Numbered from the stretch's first letter, positions 38,476-48,223 are shown. The stretch: DNA of 64,000 nucleotides from Astrobacterium formosum (GCA_030848545.1 JAVDCA010000029.1:23508-87507); one strand, 5' to 3'. Numbers and translations: made by a program. The notes: generated by a model from the letters alone, not told the origin.

Positions 38476-40026
38476 TCAGTCCGGGATCGGCGTCCAGCGC
38501 GCCGGCAGGAAAGTGCCGTAAACGAACTGGATCTGATCGAGTTCCGAGCCGCTGCGCCCGGCAAAGCCGAGCAGGAACGATCCGTTCGGCACGTTCTCAT
38601 TGAACGGATCGCCACCGCCGCCACCGCCATCGAGCGCGTCGCCGTTGCTGGTCTTGAAGGTCAGATGATCGACCCGCTTGCCGCTGCGCCCGGCGATATC
38701 GGCCACCACATTGCCGTGCTTGAGATTGATCTTGTTGCTGAGGCTGCCGCCGTTGCCGCCATGCTCGACCGTCCAGGTGGTGGACGTGTTGGTATAGGTG
38801 GTGATCAGCTTGTCGATGCGTGCACCGCAGCGCAGTTGTAGCGCACTGATCCGGGTCTGCTGCGGGATCGCCGTGTCGACGTTGACGTCGTCGAACGGGC
38901 CACCACCGCCGCCGCCACGGCTCTCCGAGTGCTTGACCTCGTACTCGAGTTCCGGCGTGCCATTGTCCAGCGACGGCAGCTTGGGCGACACGAACGAGCC
39001 GGTCGGATCGTTTTCATAGGCGATGATCAGGTTGTTGATCGTGTCATGATCGGTCTTCGCCGCCGCCGCCGTGGCATCGACCTTGCCGTCGCTGTAGCCG
39101 CCGTAGAACTGGTAGACTTGCTTGATCCACTCGATCTGGTTCTGCAGTTGCTGAATCGTCACCAGCGGCTTGGTCAGGCCGCCCACCACGGTGTTGCCGA
39201 CGAAGAACTCGCGGTTTTTGGCGACGGGCTGGAAGTCGCCGAAATTCGGTACCCGTTCGTAGCCCAGGGTCTCGAATTCGACGATCGCCGGCGCCGTGAG
39301 CTCCATCGACGGAAAGGCGAGCGCGAACTCGATGATGTGGTCGCTGTCGGGAAACTTGGGGTCGCGGATACCGGACATGTTCTGGTCGAATGCGATCCGG
39401 GTGGTGACCGACGAGTTGAACGAGCTGATCTTGGTCTGCAACGAAGCATCGACGCTGCCGCCCTGAAAGATGCCGTGGGCATTCATCGACGCGGTGAGCT
39501 CGAACTGCTCCTCGCGAGTCTGCGAAAAATAGGTGTAGACCGCATAGTACTCGCCGCCCTCCGAGACGGAGGAGATGAAGGAGTCGCCATAACCACGGAA
39601 GAAGTTCCGCAGCTCCTCGGTGCCGTGCGGCGGATTCATGCCCTGTTTAAGCGCGGCATGGGTCATGACTTCGCTGCCCTTCAGATGCCGGGCGAAGACG
39701 ACGATCGAGACGCTGAAGGTCGTGATATTGAGGTTGTGGACGAATTTCGTCTTCTGATCGACATTGCCGACCGGGCCGAAGCTCACCGACAGCGATTGAT
39801 CGATCTCGAGCGCGCTGCTCAGCGTCTCGATGTCCGTGCAGATCCGATAGCTGACGCTGCTGGTGCCGCCGACGGTCTTCGTCTCGCCGGTGAGTGCCGT
39901 CGACAGGCCGCTGCCCGTGACGCTGTCATATCCTTGAAACACTGCGACCGGGGCCGCGCGAGCGACGACATCGGTCGCTACTGTTTCGACGCTGACCGGC
40001 GCGGCGGAACGAATGAGTTCAGCCAT
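38476..40026 (-). CDS. MACPF-like protein with C-terminal jacalin-type lectin domain
   Basis: The protein has 516 residues without a signal peptide or membrane helix. Residues ~30-300 resemble a MACPF pore-forming core: the segment Y146-G-D-S-F150-ISSVSE-G157-G158 fits the Y-G-x-x-F-x6-G-G signature of the superfamily. Residues ~371-510 are a jacalin-like beta-prism: Gly-rich openings GGGGGGPFDD and GGGGGGDPF, HGGNGG, and three similar strands ending IDKLITTY, VDHLTFKT and LDQIQFVYG. A GGGGAGG site fixes the start at 40026. Both neighbours are unrelated housekeeping genes, so it stands alone. I infer a carbohydrate-binding pore former (toxin, anti-eukaryote or competition factor). The MACPF assignment rests on one motif and length. 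Confidence 0.72.
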   Translation of the reverse strand: MAELIRSAAPVSVETVATDVVARAAPVAVFQGYDSVTGSGLSTALTGETKTVGGTSSVSYRICTDIETLSSALEIDQSLSVSFGPVGNVDQKTKFVHNLNITTFSVSIVVFARHLKGSEVMTHAALKQGMNPPHGTEELRNFFRGYGDSFISSVSEGGEYYAVYTYFSQTREEQFELTASMNAHGIFQGGSVDASLQTKISSFNSSVTTRIAFDQNMSGIRDPKFPDSDHIIEFALAFPSMELTAPAIVEFETLGYERVPNFGDFQPVAKNREFFVGNTVVGGLTKPLVTIQQLQNQIEWIKQVYQFYGGYSDGKVDATAAAAKTDHDTINNLIIAYENDPTGSFVSPKLPSLDNGTPELEYEVKHSESRGGGGGGPFDDVNVDTAIPQQTRISALQLRCGARIDKLITTYTNTSTTWTVEHGGNGGSLSNKINLKHGNVVADIAGRSGKRVDHLTFKTSNGDALDGGGGGGDPFNENVPNGSFLLGFAGRSGSELDQIQFVYGTFLPARWTPIPD

Positions 40027-40210
40027 GGTGACCTCCCCGCTGAAAGCGTCAGGCCGCCGGCTTCGTCTCATCCGGCTTCAACCCAGCGCCGCATCTGACT
40101 AACACACAATCTACAGTAGTTAAATACTATGATACGGCGAAAGTGTTTCAGCGCACCCTCAGTGGTCGATTTCGGGGGATGGGCGATTTGGCACGAACCC
40201 GGAAGGGCAG

Positions 40211-40777
40211 TCATGGGTCGCGCAGCCAAGCGACCACCTGCTCGGCGCTCTTGTCTGGCGGATAGACCGGATAGAAGACCTTGCGCACGACCCCGTCGGT
40301 GATGACCAGCACCATGCGCTTCAAGAGCGTCATGCCCGAAATCGTGAAGGTCGGCAGACGCAGCGCCAGGGCAAACTCGAGATCCTCGTCGGACAACAGC
40401 GGGAACGGCAGGTGAAGCCGCTCGACGGCTTCGCGCTGATAGTCGCTGTCCTGGGTCGACAGGCCGAACACGCGGGTGACACCGAGTCCCTGGAGTTCGG
40501 CGAAATGGTCGCGGAACGAGCACGATTGCGGCGTGCAGCCGCGCGCGCCCGGGATGTCGTCCCAGCCGTCGGGAAGTTCCGCGCCCGGCTGGCCGGTGCG
40601 CGGATAGATGTAGATCACCGTCGTGCCGGCGAGCGCCGAGGGGTCGACGCGGGCGCCGTCGGTCGCAGCGAGCATCACCGCGGGCAGACGCGCCCCTTCG
40701 AGATGGCCGGCGGCGCCGTCGTCGATGGGAACCGGCAGCGCTGTCGGCAGGACGGTGGGGTCACGCAACGTGGTCAT
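40211..40777 (-). CDS. Peroxiredoxin (AhpC/TSA-like)
   Basis: Thiol peroxidase of the thioredoxin fold. The protein has 188 residues. The active-site region is unusual: TTVIYIYPRTGQPGAELP, then GARGCTPQSCSFRDHFAEL near residue 80 with the peroxidatic Cys in CTPQSC (CTxQxC type). It then reads VTRVFGLSTQDSDYQREAVE. The arrangement resembles the bacterioferritin comigratory/Q-type group but lacks the usual PxxxTxxC spacing, so the subclass is unsure. It stands between the lectin gene and smpB. Confidence 0.82.
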   Translation of the reverse strand: MTTLRDPTVLPTALPVPIDDGAAGHLEGARLPAVMLAATDGARVDPSALAGTTVIYIYPRTGQPGAELPDGWDDIPGARGCTPQSCSFRDHFAELQGLGVTRVFGLSTQDSDYQREAVERLHLPFPLLSDEDLEFALALRLPTFTISGMTLLKRMVLVITDGVVRKVFYPVYPPDKSAEQVVAWLRDP

Positions 40778-40826
40778 CGGGGGCCTCGATCAATGGATCA
40801 ACTCTGATAGATAACCGCCGGGACAG

Positions 40827-40870
40827 GCGGTTGGAAACGCCGGCCAGGCCGGCGTGGTTTGCAACCGCCC
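40827..40870 (-). terminator. Nested hairpin downstream of smpB
   Basis: Outer arms GGCGGTTG / CAACCGCC enclose inner arms ACGCCGG / CCGGCGT. It starts 4 bases past the smpB stop on the minus strand. No U-tract, so termination is only probable. Confidence 0.5.
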
Positions 40871-40874
40871 CGGC

Positions 40875-41348
40875 TTATCCCTTAAGCCGCATCAGGCGGC
40901 CACGCTCGCGATCCCAGTCGCGCTTCTTCTCGGTCTCGCGCTTGTCGTGCAGCTTCTTGCCGCGCGCCAGGGCGAGTTCCACCTTCGCCCGGCCCCGGTC
41001 GTTGAAATAGAGCTTGAGGGGGACGAGCGTCATGCCCTCGCGATCCACCGCGGCACTGAGCTTGTCGATCTGCCGGCCGTGCAGGAGAAGCTTGCGCGGG
41101 CGTTTGGGCGCGTGGTTGTTGAACGGGCCCGCCTGCAGGTACTCGGGAATATTGGCGTTGACGAGCCAGATCTCACCCGATTTGGAGTCCGCGTAGGATT
41201 CGCCGATGGTCGCCTTGCCTTGCCGCAGCGACTTCACCTCCGAGCCGGTGAGCGCGATACCGGCCTCGAAGGTTTCACCGATCTCGTAGTTGAATCGCGC
41301 CTTGCGATTATCGGCGATCATCTTGCGTTTGGGTTCGGGCTTGGCCAT
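40875..41348 (-). CDS. smpB: SsrA-binding protein SmpB
   Basis: Binds tmRNA and delivers it to stalled ribosomes (trans-translation). The protein has 157 residues. Motifs: [20 protein letters not shown] and [18 protein letters not shown] in the OB fold, and the basic C-terminal tail [19 protein letters not shown]. It follows mscL and dapA on the same strand; dapA-smpB is a common pair. The two-piece tmRNA gene was not found in the window. Confidence 0.95.
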   Translation of the reverse strand: MAKPEPKRKMIADNRKARFNYEIGETFEAGIALTGSEVKSLRQGKATIGESYADSKSGEIWLVNANIPEYLQAGPFNNHAPKRPRKLLLHGRQIDKLSAAVDREGMTLVPLKLYFNDRGRAKVELALARGKKLHDKRETEKKRDWDRERGRLMRLKG

Positions 41349-41370
41349 GGCGATACGGAATTCCGGGGAG

Positions 41371-41775
41371 CTATTTCTTCAAGAGGTCGCGGATCTCGGT
41401 CAAAAGGACTTCCTGCTTGGTCGCAGCAGGCGCCGCCTTGACCTCTTCGGGCTTGAGCCGGTTGACGAAGCGGACCACCAGGAACAATACCCAGGCGACG
41501 ATGAGGAAGTTGAGTACCACGGTCAGGAAACTGCCCCAAGCCAGGACGGCGCCCTGCTTTTTCGCCTCGACCAGCGAAGCGGCCGTGACCTTGGAGGACA
41601 GTGGCAGGAAATAGTTGGAAAAATCCAGCCCGCCGGTGATCGCGCCGATGATCGGCATGAACAGGTCGCCGACCACCGACTGGACGATGCTGCCGAACGC
41701 GGCGCCAATGATGACGCCGACCGCAAGGTCGACGACATTGCCGCGCATGGCAAATTTCTTGAACTCCTCGAGCAT
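41371..41775 (-). CDS. mscL: Large-conductance mechanosensitive channel
   Basis: Homopentameric inner-membrane osmotic safety valve. The protein has 134 residues. The N-terminal amphipathic helix [20 protein letters not shown] leads into TM1 ([18 protein letters not shown]) and TM2 ([22 protein letters not shown]), with a charged C-terminal bundle. GGGGAG lies 6-8 bases before the ATG at 41775; the upstream in-frame start at 41811 is rejected. It is inserted between dapA and smpB. Confidence 0.95.
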   Translation of the reverse strand: MLEEFKKFAMRGNVVDLAVGVIIGAAFGSIVQSVVGDLFMPIIGAITGGLDFSNYFLPLSSKVTAASLVEAKKQGAVLAWGSFLTVVLNFLIVAWVLFLVVRFVNRLKPEEVKAAPAATKQEVLLTEIRDLLKK

Positions 41776-41866
41776 GTTGCACTCCCCGCTTGGCGTTCGC
41801 ACGGAGGACACGGCCGCCGCCGGCGCCGCGCCTTTCGTTGCGCTCCGAACGACAACCGGGCGGAGT

Positions 41867-42757
41867 TTAGTTCACCAGGCCGGCATGGACCATGGCGGCG
41901 CGCACCGTGGTCTTCGACTTGTCGGACAGGCCGACGAGCGGCAGGCGCACGGTCTCTTCACATTTGCCGAGCACCGAGAGGGCATACTTGGCCGGCGACG
42001 GATTGGTCTCGCAGAACAGGTCGCGGTGCAGCGGGAACAGCTTGTCGTTGATCTTGACCGCGGTGGCAAAATCCCCCCGCAGGCAGGCCGCCTGGAACTC
42101 GGCGCACAACCGCGGCGCCACGTTGGAGGTGACCGATATGCAGCCATGGCCGCCATGGGCCATGAAGCCGAGCGCGGTCCCGTCCTCGCCCGAGAGCTGG
42201 TTGAAGTCCTCGCCGAGCATGGCGCGCTGCTGCGACACCCGCACCATGCTGGTGGTGGCATCCTTGACGCCCGCGATGTTCTTCAATTCGAACAGTCGCG
42301 CCATGGTGTCCACCGTCATGTCGATCACCGAACGCGCCGGGATGTTGTAGATGATGATCGGAATGCCGATCGCATCGTTGATGGCCTTGTAGTGGTGATA
42401 GAGGCCTTCCTGGGTCGGCTTGTTGTAGTAGGGCGTGACCACCAGCACGGCGTCCGCCCCCGCCGCCTCGGCATGGCGGGCAAGATCAATCGCCTCGACG
42501 GTCGAGTTGGAACCGGCGCCGGCGATCACCGGCACGCGCCCCCTCGCCTCGTCGACGCACCATTCCACCACCTTCTTGTGCTCGTCGTGGGAGAGCGTCG
42601 GGCTTTCGCCGGTGGTGCCGACCGGAACGAGGCCGTTGGTGCCCTCGCCGATCTGCCAGTCCACCAGGCTGCGGAACGCTTTTTCATCGACCGACCCGTT
42701 GCTGAATGGTGTCACCATGGCGGTAAACGATCCGCGGAACTTGGTCTTGGCGGTCAT
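41867..42757 (-). CDS. dapA: 4-hydroxy-tetrahydrodipicolinate synthase
   Basis: First committed step to lysine and diaminopimelate: pyruvate plus aspartate semialdehyde. The protein has 296 residues, TIM barrel. Motifs: [18 protein letters not shown] near residue 40, the Tyr in [13 protein letters not shown] near residue 132, and the Schiff-base Lys in IAGVKDAT near residue 160. GAGGAG lies 5-8 bases before the ATG. It is divergent from the lytic transglycosylase gene. Confidence 0.95.
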   Translation of the reverse strand: MTAKTKFRGSFTAMVTPFSNGSVDEKAFRSLVDWQIGEGTNGLVPVGTTGESPTLSHDEHKKVVEWCVDEARGRVPVIAGAGSNSTVEAIDLARHAEAAGADAVLVVTPYYNKPTQEGLYHHYKAINDAIGIPIIIYNIPARSVIDMTVDTMARLFELKNIAGVKDATTSMVRVSQQRAMLGEDFNQLSGEDGTALGFMAHGGHGCISVTSNVAPRLCAEFQAACLRGDFATAVKINDKLFPLHRDLFCETNPSPAKYALSVLGKCEETVRLPLVGLSDKSKTTVRAAMVHAGLVN

Positions 42758-43092
42758 GGAACGCTCCTCGGGAACGGGACGATCGACGGCCCCGCATCGC
42801 GGCGCCGTAGGCGATTCATTGTTACCGGCTCACCCATGCGGATAAAAGCCTCTTGGCGGCGCGGCGACGAAATATCCCGCCGTCGCGCAGGACTGATTTT
42901 GCCAATGCGTGCAGCGGCGCGATGATCGGCGAAGCAGATCCACGCGCTACCCGGCTGCCGCGCCACCATTGGTCGCAGAGGCGAGCCGCAACATCGCCAC
43001 GATTGCGGGCGATTAGGCTTTCGTCAAACTTATCAGGTTAATGAGCAGTTTACGGGGCGCCTTTGATTCGAACCGGCGGGGGGATCGCGACC
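42758..43092. other. Divergent intergenic region dapA / transglycosylase
   Basis: 335 bases between two divergent genes, presumably holding both promoters. No gene, repeat or clear operator was recognised. Confidence 0.5.
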
Positions 43093-45564
43093 TTGAACCC
43101 ACGGAAGATGCTGACCATTTGCGCGCTCGCCACACTCGCGAGCGTTGGCTGGACGACGTTTGCCTCCGCGACCGGCAACGCCACCACGAAGGTCGTCGCA
43201 ACCAAAACCCTGGCGCCGGCGAAAAGCACGGCGAACCCCAAGACCGACGCCAAGGCGACTGCCAAACCCGACACCAAGGCGATCGCCAAATCGGACGCCA
43301 AGTCGAGAAAGCCGGCTGCCAAGCCTGCGGCCAAATCGACCAAGCCGGTGACCGGCCATGCGGCGAGCGCAAAGGGAAAATCCAAAGCGACGAAACCGGC
43401 CGCAAAGACAGCCTCTCCGGCCGGCAAGCCCGCCGCGAAACCTGCGGACAAGAAGCCTGCGGACAAGGCGTCGGCCTCCAAGGCGGCCGTGCCGATGCCG
43501 CGACAGCGGCCGGCCGCCGAGGCGGCCGCGATCCGTGATCCGGTGAGGCGTGATCTTCCGGTGACCCGCGACCCGCCCATCGCGCGCACGGCCGCGGCCG
43601 TGCCGATGGCGCTGCCTTCCGTCGCGACGATGCCGGCACGCGCGGTCTCGGCAACCGATATCGATGCCCTCAAGCAGATCATTGCGTTCGCCCGCAAGGG
43701 CCGCCCGGCGGATGCCACCGAGGCCCAGGCGACGATCCGCGATCCGCTCGCCCGCAAACTCGCCGAGTGGATCATCCTGCGCAGCGACGACAACAATGTC
43801 GACTTCGCCCGCTACAATGCCTTCATCGCCGCCAATCCCAATTGGCCCAGCATCGTCACGCTGCGCCGGCGGGCGGAAGCGATGATGTGGCACGAGCGGT
43901 TGGGGGCACCGGCGGTGCGCGCCTTCTTCGCCGACATCGAGCCCTTGTCCACCAAGGGGCACTTCGCCCTCGCCCGCGCGCTTCTTGCGAGCGGCGACCG
44001 CGCCGGCGCCCGGGAACATGTGCGCGACGCTTGGCGCAACGACGATTTTTCCGCCGATCTCGAAGCGGTCGCGCTCGAACTGTTCGGCGACCTGATCACC
44101 CGCGCCGACGAGAAGGCGCGCATGGACCGACGGCTCTACAACGAGGACAACGCCACCGCATTGCGGGCGGCGCAGCGCCTCGGCGGCTACGCCCCGGCGC
44201 TCGCCCGCGCCTGCGCCGCCGTCTATCCGAAATCCGGCACGGCGCAATCCAGGAAGGCGCAGGACCTCATCGGGGATCTGCCTTCGGCGGCGCAGAACGA
44301 GCCGATCGTAGTCTTCAGCCGCATCCAGCTCCTGCGCCGCGCCGACCGCATATCCGAGGCCGGCGCCTTGATGCTCAAGGCGCCGCGCGATCCCCAGCAG
44401 CTCCACGACCGTGACGAATGGTGGGTGGAACGCCGGCTGACCGCCCGCAAGCTCCTCGACATCGGCGACGCCCGCACGGCCTACCGGGTCGCACGCGACG
44501 CGGCGCCGCCCGAAAAGGACAACTACCGCATCGATCACGAGTTCACGGCCGGCTGGATCGCGCTGCGTTTCCTCAATGATCCGGCGACCGCCGCCCAGCA
44601 CTTCGCCCGCATCTCCCACGTCGCCACCAACCCCATCTCCCTGTCGCGGGCCGGCTACTGGCAAGGCCGCGCCGCCGAGGCGGCGAACCGGCGCCAGGAG
44701 GCGCGCGCCTTCTACCAGGCGGCGGCGCGCTATTCGACCGCCTATTACGGCCAGCTCGCGCGCGCGCGGCTCGGAATGGCGGAGATCGCCCTCACCCATC
44801 CGGCCCCGGCGCATCGCGCCGCGCCGCCGACCGAAGTCGCCCGGGCCGCCGAACTCCTCTATGCGGCCGGCGAACGCGACCTGCTGGTGCCGTTCATGGC
44901 CGACGTGCCCGATAAGTCGGACGACGTTCCAACCCTGGTGCAGCTCGCCGAACTCGCCAACCGGCACGGCGACGCCCGCTCGGTGCTGCTGGTCGGCAAG
45001 ACCGCGCTCGGGCGCGGCATGCCGTTCGACCACTACGCCTTCCCGACCGTCGGCCTGCCGCGCTTCAAGCCCATCGGCGCCGACGTCGAGCCGGCGGTCG
45101 TCTACGCCATCGCCCGCCAGGAGAGCGCCTTCAATCCCAAGGTGGTGTCGAGCGCCAATGCCATGGGGCTCATGCAGGTGACCCCGGCGGCAGGCAAATA
45201 CATCGCCAAGAAGCACGGCGTCGCCTACGACCAGAAGCGGCTCCTCAACGACACGGTCTATAATGTCCAATTCGGCGCCGCCGAATTGGGCGACGTCCTC
45301 GAGCGCCATCGCGGCTCCTACATCCTCGCCTTCGCGGCCTACAATGCCGGCGCCGGCCGCGTGCGCGAATGGATCGAGCGCTACGGCGATCCGCGCGACC
45401 CGCAGATCGACGCCGTCGATTGGGTCGAGCGCATCCCGTTCTCGGAGACCCGCAACTACGTCCAGCGGGTGATGGAGAACCTGCAGGTCTATCGCGTACG
45501 CTTCGGCGGCGGCACGAAACTTCTGATCGAGGCCGACCTGCGGCGCGGCACCGCGGCCAATTGA
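43093..45564 (+). CDS. slt: Soluble lytic murein transglycosylase (Slt70-like) with Lys/Ala/Pro-rich N-terminus
   Basis: Periplasmic enzyme cleaving the glycan strand to 1,6-anhydromuropeptides. The protein has 823 residues from the TTG at 43093. Signal peptide (MLTICALATLASVGWTTFAS). Then ~120 residues almost entirely Lys/Ala/Pro/Thr, a helical superhelix (U-domain) and the C-terminal SLT domain with catalytic Glu677 in YAIARQESAFNP, followed by SSANAMGLMQVTPAAG and AFAAYNAGAGRVREW. The TTG start has a G-rich site 9 bases upstream; ATG at 43108 would shorten the signal peptide n-region. The low-complexity linker is longer than in Slt70 and may reach through or bind the wall. Confidence 0.9.
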   Translation: MNPRKMLTICALATLASVGWTTFASATGNATTKVVATKTLAPAKSTANPKTDAKATAKPDTKAIAKSDAKSRKPAAKPAAKSTKPVTGHAASAKGKSKATKPAAKTASPAGKPAAKPADKKPADKASASKAAVPMPRQRPAAEAAAIRDPVRRDLPVTRDPPIARTAAAVPMALPSVATMPARAVSATDIDALKQIIAFARKGRPADATEAQATIRDPLARKLAEWIILRSDDNNVDFARYNAFIAANPNWPSIVTLRRRAEAMMWHERLGAPAVRAFFADIEPLSTKGHFALARALLASGDRAGAREHVRDAWRNDDFSADLEAVALELFGDLITRADEKARMDRRLYNEDNATALRAAQRLGGYAPALARACAAVYPKSGTAQSRKAQDLIGDLPSAAQNEPIVVFSRIQLLRRADRISEAGALMLKAPRDPQQLHDRDEWWVERRLTARKLLDIGDARTAYRVARDAAPPEKDNYRIDHEFTAGWIALRFLNDPATAAQHFARISHVATNPISLSRAGYWQGRAAEAANRRQEARAFYQAAARYSTAYYGQLARARLGMAEIALTHPAPAHRAAPPTEVARAAELLYAAGERDLLVPFMADVPDKSDDVPTLVQLAELANRHGDARSVLLVGKTALGRGMPFDHYAFPTVGLPRFKPIGADVEPAVVYAIARQESAFNPKVVSSANAMGLMQVTPAAGKYIAKKHGVAYDQKRLLNDTVYNVQFGAAELGDVLERHRGSYILAFAAYNAGAGRVREWIERYGDPRDPQIDAVDWVERIPFSETRNYVQRVMENLQVYRVRFGGGTKLLIEADLRRGTAAN

Positions 45565-45580
45565 CCGGGCGGCTCTGGCG

Positions 45581-46519
45581 ATGACGCCGGCCTCGAGCGT
45601 TACGACGGCCGGCGACGGCTTTGCCAGCTGCTTCATCTCGGCACCGGATGGCCTGCGGCTGCACGCACGCCTCTATGGCGGGCCGGTTGCCGCGGCGATG
45701 CCGGTCGTGTGCCTGCCCGGCCTCGCCCGCACCAGCGCCGACTTCCACGAAATCGCATCGGCGCTCGCCGGCGACGCAACGTGTCCACGCCGGGTCGTCG
45801 CCATCGACTCCCGCGGCCGTGGCCGTTCGCAATACGACCGCGATCCCGGCAATTACACCCTCGCGACCGAACTCGCCGACGTCATAGCCGTCCTCACCGC
45901 CCTGGACATCGGCCCGGCCGTCTTCATCGGCACGTCGCGCGGCGGCCTGCTGACGATGCTGATGGCGGCGGCGCGGCCGACACTCCTCGCCGGTGCGGTG
46001 TTGAACGATATCGGCCCGGCAATCGAGGCCGAAGGCCTTGCACGCATCAAGTCCTATGTGGGGCGGTTGCCGGCGCCGCGCGACTTCGCCGACGCCGCCG
46101 CGATCCTGCGCCGGCTCGGCGGCCACCAATTTCCGGGCTTTTCCGATGCTGATTGGCAGATCCAGGCGCAGCGCACCTGGAAGACGGCGGATGGCGGGCT
46201 CGTCCTCGACTACGATCCAAAGCTGTCCGAGACGCTGGCGTCGTTCGATCCGACGCAGCCGCCTCCGCCCCAGTGGGCGTTGTTCGACGCCCTTGCGGGC
46301 GTGCCCGTCATGGTGATCCGCGGCGCCAACTCCGACATCCTCGCGGCGGAAACGCTCGCCGCCATGGCGGCACGGCGTCCCGACCTCGTCAGGCTCGACG
46401 TGCCCGACCAGGGCCATGCGCCGGCGTTGCGGGACGACGCGACCGTGCGGGCGGTCGCCGCCTTCGTGCAACGCTGCCGGCCGGCGGCGGCAGCCGGCGG
46501 TCATCCCGCATTTTCCTGA
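45581..46519 (+). CDS. Alpha/beta hydrolase
   Basis: The protein has 312 residues, predicted cytosolic. Fold and catalysis: PVVCLPGLARTSADFHEIA (oxyanion region), nucleophile Ser in VFIGTSRGGLLTML near residue 118, likely acid Asp in VMVIRGANSDIL near residue 250 and His in DQGHAPAL near residue 278. The cap is LNDIGPAIEAEGLARIKSYVG, as in haloperoxidase/esterase-like members. It starts 16 bases after the transglycosylase gene, probably co-transcribed. Substrate unknown. Confidence 0.87.
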   Translation: MTPASSVTTAGDGFASCFISAPDGLRLHARLYGGPVAAAMPVVCLPGLARTSADFHEIASALAGDATCPRRVVAIDSRGRGRSQYDRDPGNYTLATELADVIAVLTALDIGPAVFIGTSRGGLLTMLMAAARPTLLAGAVLNDIGPAIEAEGLARIKSYVGRLPAPRDFADAAAILRRLGGHQFPGFSDADWQIQAQRTWKTADGGLVLDYDPKLSETLASFDPTQPPPPQWALFDALAGVPVMVIRGANSDILAAETLAAMAARRPDLVRLDVPDQGHAPALRDDATVRAVAAFVQRCRPAAAAGGHPAFS

Positions 46520-47044
46520 CCCGCCGGCTCGGGCCGACGACCAGATCGACATCGCCGTCGATCTCAAAGGCTCGACGGTAACCCGCCGCGCCATCCCGGC
46601 GTCACGTCCGGCTCCTGTGCAAATGCAGCGGCTCGGCTTTCCCGACACCAAGGGTGCACCGTGGATCGACTACATCGTCGCCGATCCGGTCCTCATTCGC
46701 CTCGGTGGAGGAGTGATCACCTGGATATCCGTGACCAGCGCGGCTGAACCCGCGCGCGCCGAACCGTATCAGCATACGGCACTGGGCAAAATGTCAGGTT
46801 GACGACCCTTCATCGTACCCGCAAAGGAAGACTTCCACTCACGCGAGTGTTAATTTGTGGTTAAACAAATAGAACTCACGTAAACGTGCTTATTGTCCAA
46901 TGGCCGGTTCGTATTTTACGAAGCGCTAGTCCGTACGGACGATGTATGCGCGCGTATTGAATTCCACGCCGATTCGACGAATTGGATATACGCGCAATAC
47001 CTTATCGTTTGTTACGTGTAATTCTGTCGAAAGAGTTCTTTTCC
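46520..47044. other. Long non-coding region with AT-rich second half upstream of integrase
   Basis: 525 bases. The first ~280 keep the GC-rich style and carry a weak 59-codon frame (46623-46802) that I do not trust. From about 46803 the sequence becomes clearly AT-rich and contains a perfect palindrome GTCCGTACGGAC (46929-46940) and a dyad CACGTAAACGTG (46877-46888). It may be the integrase control region or a recombination-site arm. No tRNA is present. Confidence 0.55.
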
Positions 47045-48223
47045 GTGCGTGTTCCACTGTCCGCGAGCTTCGTGCGTACCTGCGAGTGCCCGCCCGGGCG
47101 TCGCAAGATCGACTATTTCGACGTCAAAACCCCGGGCCTGATGCTCGAGGTCCGCAACTCCGGCGGCCGTACGTTCTATCAGCGCTATCGCGATCAGCGC
47201 GGCCGCGAACGCCAGTTCAAGATCGGCCCCGGCGACGTTCTCACCATCAAGCAGGCACGCAGGAAGGCCCGCGAAGTGCTCGCCCAGGCGCTGCTCGGCG
47301 CCGACCCGCAGGACAAGCGCAAGGAGATGCGCACCATTCCGACTCTGCGCGACTTCGTCGTCGCCCAGTATGTGCCGTTCGCGAAGGATTCCAAGCGCAG
47401 CTGGCGCACCGACGAGACGATCCTGCGCATCCACATCGTCCCGGCGCTGGGGAAAAAACATCTCGACGAGATCTCCAACCGCGATATCGCCGAACTCATG
47501 CGCAAGCTTCGCCAGGACGGCTACTCCACCGGCACCACCAACCGCGTGCTGGTGCTCCTGCGCTACGTCTACAATCTCGCCAAGAAATGGGGCGTGCCCG
47601 GCGTCGTTGAAAATCCGGCAACGGGATTGAAGACCGCACCCGATGTCTGCCGCGAACGTTTTCTCTCTGCCGAGGAGGCTCAGCGTCTGCTCAAGGCGCT
47701 CGACACCGACGAGAACCAGGTCGCCGCCAAGGCCATCAAGCTCCTCCTGCTCACCGGCGCGCGCCGCAACGAGGTCACCAAGGCGAGGTGGGAGTATGTG
47801 GATTTCGAGCGCAAGACCCTGCTGGTGCCGATCTCCAAGACCGGCCGCGCCCGCATCATCGCCCTCAACCGGGCCGCGATCGAACTCCTGCGTTCGATCG
47901 AGCACCTGCCCGACAATCCCTATATCTTCCCCTCGCCGACGACCGGCCGCCCCTGCCCGTCGCTGCATTTCCCGTGGCTGCGCATCCGCAAGACGTCAGG
48001 GCTCATGAACTTGAGACTGCACGATCTGCGGCATTCATTCGCGAGCTTCCTCGTCAACGAAGGCGTGTCGCTCTATGTGGTGCAGGGCCTTCTCGGCCAC
48101 ACCCAGCCGCGCATGACGCAGCGCTACGCCCATCTCGCCCAGCAGACACTGCTCGACGCCGCCGAGATGGTGCCATCGGCGCTCACGCGCACCAATGGGC
48201 ACGACACCCAGAACGGCTTTTAG
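47045..48223 (+). CDS. Tyrosine-type site-specific integrase
   Basis: Phage/island-type recombinase of 392 residues. The N-terminal arm/SAM-like part reads KTPGLMLEVRNSGGRTFYQRY and FKIGPGDVLTIKQARRKA (DUF4102-like). The catalytic domain has Arg in LLLTGARRNEVTKARWEYV, HDLRHSFASFLVNEG, the second His in GLLGHTQPRMTQ and the nucleophile Tyr in QRYAHLAQQTLL. The GTG at 47045 is chosen because AAAGAG lies upstream and the fold begins soon after; a TTG at 46982 is in frame. No excisionase, cargo or flanking tRNA is seen, so it appears a lone or remnant integrase. Confidence 0.9.
   Translation: MRVPLSASFVRTCECPPGRRKIDYFDVKTPGLMLEVRNSGGRTFYQRYRDQRGRERQFKIGPGDVLTIKQARRKAREVLAQALLGADPQDKRKEMRTIPTLRDFVVAQYVPFAKDSKRSWRTDETILRIHIVPALGKKHLDEISNRDIAELMRKLRQDGYSTGTTNRVLVLLRYVYNLAKKWGVPGVVENPATGLKTAPDVCRERFLSAEEAQRLLKALDTDENQVAAKAIKLLLLTGARRNEVTKARWEYVDFERKTLLVPISKTGRARIIALNRAAIELLRSIEHLPDNPYIFPSPTTGRPCPSLHFPWLRIRKTSGLMNLRLHDLRHSFASFLVNEGVSLYVVQGLLGHTQPRMTQRYAHLAQQTLLDAAEMVPSALTRTNGHDTQNGF

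Noticed and set aside
43033..45636. 867-codon minus-strand open frame
   Set aside because: Antisense to the lytic transglycosylase gene, whose catalytic motifs are intact; no recognisable domain in the antisense frame.
46623..46802. 59-codon frame after the alpha/beta hydrolase
   Set aside because: No good ribosome site, no known similarity, and it ends at the AT-rich boundary; could be a gene remnant.
46520..47044. tRNA gene as integrase attachment site
   Set aside because: No cloverleaf or T-loop sequence seen on either strand.
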